DNA from: Candidatus Fermentithermobacillaceae bacterium
GTDB taxonomy: Bacteria; Bacillota; Sulfobacillia; Fermentithermobacillales; Fermentithermobacillaceae
Length of the DNA: 64,000 nt
Direction of reading: 5' to 3'
Assembly: GCA_018052455.1 (NCBI GenBank)
Contig: JAGPNE010000001.1
Coordinates: 124,761-188,760, forward strand
The notes under the pieces: generated by a model
Seen by the model: only the letters and a program-made list of their open reading frames with translations
Told to the model about the DNA's origin: nothing
Databases searched by the model: none
Shown: one piece after another, positions 28,273 to 35,387 of the stretch
Position numbering within the stretch: position 1 is the stretch's first letter
Layout: every line of letters starts with the position of its first letter
Position numbers and translations under genes: made by a program

Positions 28273-30207
28273 ATGAACTCCAGAGATAGTATGTTAGAGA
28301 GTGTTTTCGATGTACTTCGCGAAGGCGTCATTTGTGTGCAAGAAGACGGAGAGATACTCTTAGCCAATCAAAGAGCCCGCGCGCTTCTTGGGCTTGGAGA
28401 ATCTTGGGGTCCAGGGCACAGTGCGGGGAGCGTATATCCTGGCGATATCGTGCTATTGGTGAACAGTTCTCTAGGGGCTGATGATGGCGGATTAACTCCG
28501 AGAGACCTATCTCTTATAGGCGTTTCTCCGGATTCCAAGATAATGTCAGGGGATGCTCTGGTAGCGATAGGTGTGTACAACGGACCCGCTGGTTCCGGTA
28601 TCTATTCAAATAGAAGTCAACCTTCCCCTGAACCTCTAGGGATCGATCGCCTGTGGCCTGGGAAAGACGGTATGACTCACAGACTCTCTGCCAGGCTCTC
28701 AAGTGTTGAGAAAAAGGCAAGCATAAGTGTGGATGGCACGAGATTTGACTTCGATTACAGAATAGCCATAGCTCATATGGTCATCTGCGACCCTGAGACT
28801 CTGGTTGTCAAGTTCTATCAGACTCTTGGGTACACGGCCAGAGGCGAATCAGCGAAATCCATACTTTTGAGGAACGAGTTCAGGGCGAAAGAACCTGGTA
28901 TTCCGTCAATGGAAATTGTAGGCGAAAAACTCTGGAAGATCTGTCCTGAAGGACTAGATAGTTCAGACATAGTAAGAGTGTTTTCTGGAGCCGTTTCTCA
29001 CATAGGCCCCAAAGAGGGATTCATAAACGGTATTCCTCTAAGGTATGCTGTCACTCCAATCACCTGTAACGGAATGTCAAACAAACTTGTCTGCGTCCTA
29101 CTTACAGATGTTGTTGAGGTGAAAGAACTTGAGGAGCGGGCCGATGGGATGGCTAGCTATGCTTCACTTTTGCGCATGAAACTTGGAAAATCTCCGTCCT
29201 CGCACCCTGCTTTTTCAAGAATTCTGGGACGTAGCAAAGCTATACGCCATTGCATATCACTGTGCGAGAAGATCGCCCCTACTAAGTGTAATGTCCTTCT
29301 GCTTGGAGAAAGTGGCACTGGCAAGAATCTTTTCGCGCGAGCGATCCATCACGCATCTCCTAGGAGTAGAGCTCCTTTCGTGGTGGTAAATTGCGCTGCA
29401 GTTCCACCATCGCTTATGGAAAGCGAATTGTTCGGATACGCCCCCGGTTCTTTCACAGGTGCTTTGAGGACAGGCAAAAAAGGCAAATTCCATGAAGCAT
29501 CGGGTGGTACGTTGCTTCTCGATGAGATTGCCGAACTAGATTTGTCTTGTCAGGCCAAGCTTCTGCATGTCATCGAAGAAGGTACAGTGCAACCACTAGG
29601 CTCTCATTCGCATAACAAGGTTGATGTTCGGATCATTGCCGCTACCAACCAGAACTTGTCTGAGCTAGTAGACTCAGGACGCTTCAGAGAAGATCTCTAC
29701 TATCGGCTCGACGTATTTTCAGTGGAGATTCCCCCGCTGAGGGAGCGTACAGAAGACATAATAGAACTTGTAGAGACCTTCCTTCAGACGTACTCAGCAA
29801 TGTATGACAAGCGCTTGAGAATCACTGAAGATTGTCTTTCTGCATTGCTTTCATACCCGTGGCCTGGCAACGTTAGAGAACTTGAGAATGTGCTGGAACG
29901 GGCGGCGGTACTGACAGATGATGGTATCATTGACCTTAGATACATGCCTCCGGGAATTCAAGCCGATGATTCTTCAGGCATCTTGGAAATTCCTACGGTC
30001 TTCCCTATTACCTTAGAAGAAGCTAGGAAAGATGCGGAAAGGAACGCAATACTCCAGGCCATACGATATTGCGGCGGAAACCACACTAAGGCTATGAAGA
30101 TCCTAAAGATCGGTAGAACTACATTCTACCAAAAACTGAAGGAACTCGATTTGACCCCCGAAATACAAATATCTTTTGACGATTCGGGCATTTTTGGCCT
30201 CAAATGA
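28273..30207 (+). CDS. sigma-54-dependent transcriptional activator
   Basis: Enhancer-binding protein of 644 residues. The N-terminal part has PAS-like sequence (VFDVLREGVICVQEDGEILLAN) and a second sensory stretch around 200-280. The AAA+ domain follows, with Walker A GESGTGKN (about residue 342), the sigma-54 contact loop as GSFTGA instead of GAFTGA, and Walker B GGTLLLDEIAEL; a Fis-type helix-turn-helix closes it (NHTKAMKILKIGRTTFYQKL). AGGAG lies 7 bases before the ATG. There is no receiver domain, so it probably senses a small molecule. Neighbouring ddh and arcC suggest an amino-acid link, but I found no -24/-12 promoter by eye, so its target is open. Confidence 0.93.
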   Translation: MNSRDSMLESVFDVLREGVICVQEDGEILLANQRARALLGLGESWGPGHSAGSVYPGDIVLLVNSSLGADDGGLTPRDLSLIGVSPDSKIMSGDALVAIGVYNGPAGSGIYSNRSQPSPEPLGIDRLWPGKDGMTHRLSARLSSVEKKASISVDGTRFDFDYRIAIAHMVICDPETLVVKFYQTLGYTARGESAKSILLRNEFRAKEPGIPSMEIVGEKLWKICPEGLDSSDIVRVFSGAVSHIGPKEGFINGIPLRYAVTPITCNGMSNKLVCVLLTDVVEVKELEERADGMASYASLLRMKLGKSPSSHPAFSRILGRSKAIRHCISLCEKIAPTKCNVLLLGESGTGKNLFARAIHHASPRSRAPFVVVNCAAVPPSLMESELFGYAPGSFTGALRTGKKGKFHEASGGTLLLDEIAELDLSCQAKLLHVIEEGTVQPLGSHSHNKVDVRIIAATNQNLSELVDSGRFREDLYYRLDVFSVEIPPLRERTEDIIELVETFLQTYSAMYDKRLRITEDCLSALLSYPWPGNVRELENVLERAAVLTDDGIIDLRYMPPGIQADDSSGILEIPTVFPITLEEARKDAERNAILQAIRYCGGNHTKAMKILKIGRTTFYQKLKELDLTPEIQISFDDSGIFGLK

Positions 30208-30210
30208 GAG

Positions 30211-30384
30211 TTAGGTTTCTTTGTGGGTAAAGTATGAACCAACGGCCGACGCGACCGCTAGAATTAGCAGAGTGTCGCCTATTTTGGTACTGATGACCCC
30301 AGAACGGTTCAAAATGGCCAATACCAGACCTAATGCTCCTAGTACAGGACCTACCCATGGTTTCATGAAGAAATCAATCAACAA
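30211..30384 (-). CDS. small membrane protein, unknown
   Basis: A short hydrophobic protein with two predicted membrane helices (VGPVLGALGLVLAIL and IGDTLLILAVASAVGSYF). The open frame reaches an ATG at 30438 with no ribosome site; TTG 30384, with AGGAG 6 bases upstream, gives 57 residues and is better supported (TTG 30381 is equally possible). It is tail-to-tail with the sigma-54 activator, three bases apart. No family recognised. Confidence 0.45.
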   Translation of the reverse strand: MLIDFFMKPWVGPVLGALGLVLAILNRSGVISTKIGDTLLILAVASAVGSYFTHKET

Positions 30385-30544
30385 GATCGGCTCCTTTCGC
30401 TGGTCTTGCCAGTTTTCGGTGAGGCTTCCTTGACTCATACACAGCCGGTCATGTTATATGGTTCTCTCTTGTGACAGTTTTTCCTTCATTGTCGAATTCT
30501 AGAGGAACCCTGATACGTGTTGTCGAAGTATTGATGCTGTGTGT

Positions 30545-30573
30545 TTGGTTTTTCGCGCAACACATATTACAAT
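30545..30573 (+). promoter_or_regulatory. promoter of ddh
   Basis: TTGGTT (30545-30550), a 17-base spacer and TACAAT (30568-30573), about 40 bases before the ddh start codon. The rest of 30439-30544 shows nothing else I can assign. Confidence 0.55.
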
Positions 30574-30615
30574 TTGGAATGTGAACTACAAGTAACCAAT
30601 CGGAGGTCTTTTAGC

Positions 30616-31506
30616 ATGGACAAAATTAGGGTGTGTGTAGTAGGATTCGGCAATGTAGGCAGAGAAGCCGTAGATTGTGTTAACCAGGCCCAAGATATGG
30701 AACTCGCGGGAGTAGTTGAGATCTATGATGTGAAGGCGTCTGCTGTTCCTGTAGTCAAGGATGTCGACGAGTTGGAGGGCGACATAGATGTTGCAATACT
30801 TACGATCCCATCTCGGTTGATTCCAGACGTTGCCCCATCATACCTGGAAAGGGGTATCAATACCGTCGACGGTTATGATATTCATGGCGAGTCTATGCTC
30901 TCTTTGAGGGAGAAACTAGCTAGTGTTGCAGTACAACACGGTAGAGTTTCTGTAATTGGATCAGGATGGGATCCTGGTACCGACTCGATTGTTCGGATAT
31001 TGTTTCAGGCCATTGCTCCTCACGGCATAACTTACACTAATTTCGGACCCGGGATGAGCATGGGGCACAGTGTTGCTGCAAGGGCAGTTCCAGGTGTACT
31101 CGACGGAGTCTCGTTCACTCTCCCTACAGGCTATGGACAGCATTTCCGAGACGTCTACGTTGAAGTCGAGGAAGGCTTTGATTTTGAAGAAATTTCTAAG
31201 CGTATAAAAGAGGATCCGTATTTCGTAAATGATTCTACAAGGGTGACCAAAGTAGACGATGTGAATAAGGTCAGAGTAATGGCACATGGGGTACACTTGG
31301 AGAGGGTAGGAAGTTCAGGCTCTAGCCATAACCAGTTGCTGGAGCTGAACATGAAGATTAGCAATCCGTCTGCCACAGCGCAAGTGATGGTATCAGCCGC
31401 GCGCGCGTCTATGCGGCTCGCACCGGGGTGCTATGTCCTAGGTGAGATTCCCCCAATTGATCTTCTGCCGGGATGTCGTGAAGACGTAATTGAATCGATG
31501 GTATGA
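30616..31506 (+). CDS. ddh: meso-diaminopimelate dehydrogenase
   Basis: NADP-dependent reductive amination of tetrahydrodipicolinate to meso-diaminopimelate, a one-step branch of lysine and peptidoglycan precursor synthesis. The Rossmann motif VVGFGNVG is at the N-terminus. Family marker stretches are SGWDPGTDSIVR (about residue 118) and GPGMSMGHSVAARAVPGV (about 140), followed by the substrate-binding part. I chose ATG 30616 (296 residues) because GGAGG lies 9 bases upstream; the open frame reaches back to 30541 but overlaps the promoter. It is followed by a strong hairpin without T-run. It could catalyse synthesis or amino-acid degradation. Confidence 0.88.
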   Translation: MDKIRVCVVGFGNVGREAVDCVNQAQDMELAGVVEIYDVKASAVPVVKDVDELEGDIDVAILTIPSRLIPDVAPSYLERGINTVDGYDIHGESMLSLREKLASVAVQHGRVSVIGSGWDPGTDSIVRILFQAIAPHGITYTNFGPGMSMGHSVAARAVPGVLDGVSFTLPTGYGQHFRDVYVEVEEGFDFEEISKRIKEDPYFVNDSTRVTKVDDVNKVRVMAHGVHLERVGSSGSSHNQLLELNMKISNPSATAQVMVSAARASMRLAPGCYVLGEIPPIDLLPGCREDVIESMV

Positions 31507-31527
31507 AGCGATAGATCTAATGTACTG

Positions 31528-31560
31528 AAGGCAGGGCGCTTCATGTAAGGGCCCTGCCTT
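31528..31560. terminator. hairpin between convergent ddh and arcC
   Basis: A perfect 10-bp stem, AAGGCAGGGC (31528-31537) with GCCCTGCCTT (31551-31560). It lies just after both convergent stops and probably ends transcription from both sides, though neither strand has a real T-run. Confidence 0.55.
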
Positions 31561-31570
31561 ATCATCAGAT

Positions 31571-32527
31571 CTAAGCGTTATTTACGTAGCCTCTGAGTCT
31601 GGTTCCCGTCTTCCCTTCCATCGCTTCTTCGACTTTGTCAAGAGAGGCGATGACCGCTAGTTTTCCGCCGTTGCGAATAAAGCGGATTATTGCACGAACT
31701 TTAGGAGCCATACTTCCTGAGAGGAAATGTCCTTGATCAAGAAACTCGCTAATCTCCTGTAATGTTGTTTCGCCTAGCCAGACTCTGCCATCAGGTGTCT
31801 TGTAGTTGAGAGCGGCGCCGTTTACGTCGGTAAGGATTATGAGATTGTCAGCGCCGACTAGTGTCGCTAGTCTTTCCGCTCCGAGATCCTTGTCAATAAC
31901 CGCTTCCACGCCTTGCAAAAGCCCATTGCGGTCTCTGACGACAGGAATTCCACCGCCTCCTGTGCAGATGACGATGTGGCCCTTGTCTACAAGAGACTTG
32001 ATTGACGGTAGTTCTACTATGGATATTGGATCTGGAGATGGTACTACTCGTCGCCATCCGCGTCCCGAGTCTTCTACCCATTTCTCGCTGTGGGTCTTCA
32101 TACGTTCTTCGGCCCACTCTTGTGTGCAGAATGGTCCAACTGGTTTGGTAGGATTGGCGAACGCAGGATCTGCTGTGTCTACGAGAGTCTGAGTTACAAT
32201 TGTGGCAACAGGCACATCGAGATCTCGACGCTTGAGGCTGTTGTGCATGTACATCTGAAGCATGTATCCGATCATACCCTGGCTCTGAGCACCACAGATA
32301 TCCATTGGCATCTCGGGGACTTCATCTCGGGCCGCTTCATTTTGTATAAGGATGTTTCCTACTTGCGGTCCATTGCCATGGGTTATGACCAATCGGTACC
32401 CTTTCTCAACAAGTCTAACAAGCTGCTCGGCAGTTCTTTCTACGTTCCTTCTTTGATCTTCTGCTGTTCCCTTGTCACCCTTCTGCAATATGGCGTTTCC
32501 GCCTAGAGCAACTACTGCGGTTTCCAT
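31571..32527 (-). CDS. arcC: carbamate kinase
   Basis: Reversibly transfers phosphate between carbamoyl phosphate and ADP; in fermenters it usually makes ATP from carbamoyl phosphate released by arginine, citrulline, agmatine or purine breakdown. The amino-acid-kinase motifs VVALGGNAILQ (start) and ITHGNGPQVGN (about residue 48), and the ICTGGGGIPVVRD loop (about 208), are present, and 318 residues is typical. GGAGG lies 8 bases before ATG 32527. No arcA, arcB or other carbamoyltransferase of catabolism is next to it, so its carbamoyl phosphate source is not visible here. Confidence 0.95.
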   Translation of the reverse strand: METAVVALGGNAILQKGDKGTAEDQRRNVERTAEQLVRLVEKGYRLVITHGNGPQVGNILIQNEAARDEVPEMPMDICGAQSQGMIGYMLQMYMHNSLKRRDLDVPVATIVTQTLVDTADPAFANPTKPVGPFCTQEWAEERMKTHSEKWVEDSGRGWRRVVPSPDPISIVELPSIKSLVDKGHIVICTGGGGIPVVRDRNGLLQGVEAVIDKDLGAERLATLVGADNLIILTDVNGAALNYKTPDGRVWLGETTLQEISEFLDQGHFLSGSMAPKVRAIIRFIRNGGKLAVIASLDKVEEAMEGKTGTRLRGYVNNA

Positions 32528-32554
32528 GCTTTTTGCCTCCAGAGGAAGACTAAA

Positions 32555-33781
32555 CTAAGATCTGCTAACGCTTCTAGAAAAAACTCGCGCTATCGAATCC
32601 CATATAACTCTAAATATATTGCCCTTGTCAACACTTTCTTTTGAGACGATATCCATTCTTCCTATCTCTTCACCATTGCACTTAAATATTGCTTCGCCGA
32701 TTTTTGAGCCTTGCTCGAGAGGCGCCTGCAGGTTGTCTTCAAACACCAATTCATACGTTACACCGTCTTTGTTTTCTTTCTCGACCGTAGCTCCTAGCCC
32801 ACTTGGGGCAATTGCGTCTGCCCATTTTGCTTTGCCTTTCCAGACTCTTGCGCGCCCGAGGTTTGCATTTGGCTCAGATAGCTCAACATACGCGAAATTG
32901 TCATAGGCGTAGTCTAGCATGTAGGAAGCGTAGAGATTTCTCTGCTTCTCACCTTCACCGATAGCTTTGCCTTTAGCGCTACCTAGGAGGATAGCTATTG
33001 TAGAAAAACCCCCTCTGTCGGCAAGGACCACAATATTGTACCCCGCTTTTGAAGTGTAGCCCGTCTTCAGACCATAGACCCCGTCATATGATGAAAGAAG
33101 TGCATTCCTGTTGTACTGAGTTATAGGGTGCTCGCCTGGCGGCGTATATGTAAACTCCTTCAGTGAGTGGTATCTCAGGTAGTCAGGATACCTGGTCGCG
33201 TACTCCCTCACAAGGGTGAAGATATCTTCAGCAGTTACCGTGTTTTCTTCCGACAGACCATGCGGGTCAACAAAATGGGTATTTGTTAGCCCTAGAATCT
33301 GAGCCTGCTGGTTCATTCGGTCTACAAATGAGGAAACGCTCCCCGAAATGTGTTCGGCGAGCGCCACACATGCATCGTTGCCTGATGCTACAGTAATTCC
33401 TTTGATGAGGTCTTCAAGTCTCACTTTCGTGCCTACGAGCACAAACATCTTTGAGCCTTCGGTTCTCCATGCGTTCTCCGATATTTGTATTTCGTCTTCT
33501 AGAGAAAGATTGCCATGGGATATTTCGTCAAAGGCTATGAACAAAGTCATAATCTTGGTTAGGCTTGCCGGTATCTGTTGTGTTTGAGTATTGTGTGCCA
33601 TCAATACGCGTCCCGTTTTAAAATCTGCTAGAAGATAGCTTTCTGCCTCTATCTGAGGTGGTTCGGGAGCAGCGTAACAAATCCCGTAAGTGCCAAACGA
33701 GGAGACTACGATCTCAAAGACAAGAACAAGAAGAAATGAAACTGCGATGACAGACATTGAATCAAATTTTCGTTTTGCCAT
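32555..33781 (-). CDS. dacF: D-alanyl-D-alanine carboxypeptidase (PBP5/DacF type)
   Basis: Secreted peptidase S11 that trims the terminal D-Ala of peptidoglycan. A signal peptide covers about residues 10-38, ending YAAPEP. The penicillin-binding triad is complete: SLTK (Ser73-Lys76), SGN (133-135) and KTG (240-242). A PBP5_C-type beta domain and a short amphipathic C-terminal helix (IFRVIWDSIARVFSRS) that should anchor it to the membrane follow. AGGAGG lies 9 bases before ATG 33781. It is 27 bases upstream of arcC on the same strand. The dacF symbol is by similarity of type; dacA or dacB naming is possible. Confidence 0.92.
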   Translation of the reverse strand: MAKRKFDSMSVIAVSFLLVLVFEIVVSSFGTYGICYAAPEPPQIEAESYLLADFKTGRVLMAHNTQTQQIPASLTKIMTLFIAFDEISHGNLSLEDEIQISENAWRTEGSKMFVLVGTKVRLEDLIKGITVASGNDACVALAEHISGSVSSFVDRMNQQAQILGLTNTHFVDPHGLSEENTVTAEDIFTLVREYATRYPDYLRYHSLKEFTYTPPGEHPITQYNRNALLSSYDGVYGLKTGYTSKAGYNIVVLADRGGFSTIAILLGSAKGKAIGEGEKQRNLYASYMLDYAYDNFAYVELSEPNANLGRARVWKGKAKWADAIAPSGLGATVEKENKDGVTYELVFEDNLQAPLEQGSKIGEAIFKCNGEEIGRMDIVSKESVDKGNIFRVIWDSIARVFSRSVSRS

Positions 33782-33830
33782 GTGCCTCTACCTCCTAAGA
33801 TGTTATACCATACTTGAAGGAGGCGATGAA

Positions 33831-34319
33831 TTGTTTCTTGTGTCATCTTGCTTGTGCGGAAATAAGTGCCGCTATGACGGTTCGGCAGAAGATGTGGACA
33901 AATATCCTGCTATTCGTGGGCTGATAAGCTGCGGTCAGGCAGTACCTGTGTGCCCTGAGGTCTTAGGGGGCTTGGCAATCCCACGTCCTGCGGCAGAGAT
34001 TATAGGTGGCAACGGTCTTTATGTACTTCGGGGAAAAGGCAGAGTTTATAGCATAGCCGGTGATGATGTAACCGAGAAGTATCGGGGAGGTTCCTTTCGG
34101 GGCTTGCTTATAGGTCTGCAGACAGGCTGCACTACCGCGATCCTGAAGTCCAGAAGCCCTGCATGTGGGATAGGATTGGTATATGACGGCACCTTTAGGA
34201 GAAATCTCGTCCAAGGCGACGGAGTGTTTGCGGCGCTGCTTGCAAACTACGGGTTCAGTCTGTTCACCGAAGAGACTTTTAGCGCAGACAATAAAAATGG
34301 TGCCGAAGGTGGGATTTGA
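33831..34319 (+). CDS. DUF523 family protein
   Basis: Small cysteine-rich protein of unknown function. Family marks are VSSCLCGNKCRYDG at the N-terminus, the VPVCPEVLGGL and PRPAAEI segments, and the LKSRSPACG motif, whose cysteines suggest metal or Fe-S binding. I chose TTG 33831 (162 residues, family length) because AGGAGG lies 7 bases upstream; the longer open frame to 33690 overlaps divergent dacF. The C-terminal codons run 22 bases into the antisense tRNA-Leu gene, so the last seven residues (GAEGGI and neighbours) are the complement of the tRNA 3' end. Confidence 0.85.
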   Translation: MFLVSSCLCGNKCRYDGSAEDVDKYPAIRGLISCGQAVPVCPEVLGGLAIPRPAAEIIGGNGLYVLRGKGRVYSIAGDDVTEKYRGGSFRGLLIGLQTGCTTAILKSRSPACGIGLVYDGTFRRNLVQGDGVFAALLANYGFSLFTEETFSADNKNGAEGGI

Positions 34320-34384
34320 ACCCACACAGGCGTAAGCCTACGGCGCCCTGAACACCGCGTGTCTGCCTATTCCACCACTTCGGC
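34298..34384 (-). tRNA. tRNA-Leu (anticodon CAG)
   Basis: Class II tRNA: acceptor GCCGAAG pairs with CTTCGGC, the anticodon loop TTCAGGG gives CAG (34350-34348), with a long variable arm (GTAGGCTTACGCC region), a T arm TGGG-TTCAAAT-CCCA and encoded CCA (34300-34298). Its 3' end overlaps the end of the convergent DUF523 gene. Confidence 0.97.
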
Positions 34385-34411
34385 ACGAAAACATTGCTGT
34401 TTGCAGTGGGC

Positions 34412-34441
34412 ATCATAAGGGGCCTTGGTCTCTGATGTCTA
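34412..34441 (-). promoter_or_regulatory. promoter of tRNA-Leu(CAG)
   Basis: TAGACA (34441-34436), an 18-base spacer and TATGAT (34417-34412), about 30 bases before the tRNA. The -35 box lies in an inverted repeat GTCTAG-ACACA-CTAGAC (34437-34453). Confidence 0.65.
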
Positions 34442-34453
34442 GACACACTAGAC

Positions 34454-34832
34454 CCCGCCATGCCGTGAACCCGGAAGGCATGAACCTGCCCTCAGCAGGT
34501 GGGTGCCCTCCTGAAGACATCTGCGCTTCCGCTTGACGCGACATGCGCTCCGCCTGTCAGAGTCGAGGCTCCCTTATTCACGGTGTTGGGCTCAAGCTTC
34601 ACCGTGATTCACGCACACAGCAGGGTGTATTTCCTTACTGATGCCTTTGCCAACTTGATTCTAACACTCGCAGTAGAGTGATTGCAAGTTGTTGTGTGAA
34701 GGCACCTTAGCTCGTCAGGCTCGGACCGTATGTCGACCCGGCATGTCGAAAATATGTCAATGCATACCATTGCTAATAGCGGGTGTCGAGGATATCATTC
34801 TTGAGGAATACCGAAATGGGAGGAGTACATTC
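34454..34832 (+). other. structured stretch upstream of folT, candidate ncRNA
   Basis: No credible gene lies in these 380 bases, but the plus strand folds well: CATGCC/GGCATG (34459-34464, 34477-34482), ACCTGC/GCAGGT (34484-34489, 34495-34500), GGGTGCCCTC/GAGGCTCCC (34501-34510, 34565-34573), TCACGGTG/CACCGTGA (34578-34585, 34600-34607) and a nested stem 34643-34703. The size and rod-like middle would suit a stable RNA such as 6S, but I could not match a known family, nor a THF or other vitamin riboswitch. ATGTCGA recurs at 34730, 34743 and, as ATGTCAA, 34754. Confidence 0.35.
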
Positions 34833-35387
34833 ATGTCACGTACGCGTTCTCTTGTGGTCACCGGACTGCTAATAGCTTTATCTGTGATTCTAACCAGGTT
34901 TGCATCCTTTAGACTGGTCATCGGGGGCGTTGAGGCGATTCGCATTGGTTTCGGTGCTCTGCCAAACATTATGGCGGGTATACTGCTGGGCCCGTTGTAC
35001 GGGGCGATTTCAGGGGCGCTCGCCGATATTATTGGCTTTATTCTGAGCCCTATGGGACCGGGATATATGCCACATTTTACACTCACGTCTGCTCTTATGG
35101 GTGCTATCCCTGGTGTTGTGGTGAGATTGCTTAATCGAGATAGACAAATGACTAGTCTCCCGTTTCTCCATCTCTTTGCGGCGGCGTTTTCAGGCATTGC
35201 GCTTGTATCATGTGGTCTTACTCCCTATTTTCTCCATCATCTGTACGGGATAAGCTACAGTATAATCATGCCTCCACGACTAATATCAGGGGCAATAGAA
35301 GTTTTCATCTATTCCTACGTCTTGAGGTTCATATATACTCCTGTCGCAAAGATAGCGATTAGACCTCAAGCGGTACTTCCTGAATGA
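34833..35387 (+). CDS. folT: ECF transporter S component, folate type
   Basis: Membrane substrate-binding subunit of an energy-coupling-factor transporter, closest to the folate-specific family. The 184-residue protein has six likely membrane helices, and the LVIGGVEAIRIGFGALPNIMAG and GPLYGAISGALADIIGF stretches are typical. The ATG at 34833 has GGAGG 9 bases upstream; the longer open frame to 34689 lies in the structured stretch and is not coding. No ECF ATPase or T component is in the window, so it likely shares a module encoded elsewhere. Its stop and the polC stop abut (TGATCA). Confidence 0.85.
   Translation: MSRTRSLVVTGLLIALSVILTRFASFRLVIGGVEAIRIGFGALPNIMAGILLGPLYGAISGALADIIGFILSPMGPGYMPHFTLTSALMGAIPGVVVRLLNRDRQMTSLPFLHLFAAAFSGIALVSCGLTPYFLHHLYGISYSIIMPPRLISGAIEVFIYSYVLRFIYTPVAKIAIRPQAVLPE

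Noticed and set aside
34499-34681. Plus-strand open frame of 60 codons before folT
   Set aside because: It lies across the structured stretch, has no ribosome site and low protein-like character.
34730-34790. Repeated ATGTCGA-like heptamers as a CRISPR or operator array
   Set aside because: Spacings are 13, 11 and 30 bases, copies are imperfect and few; recorded only as a minor feature.
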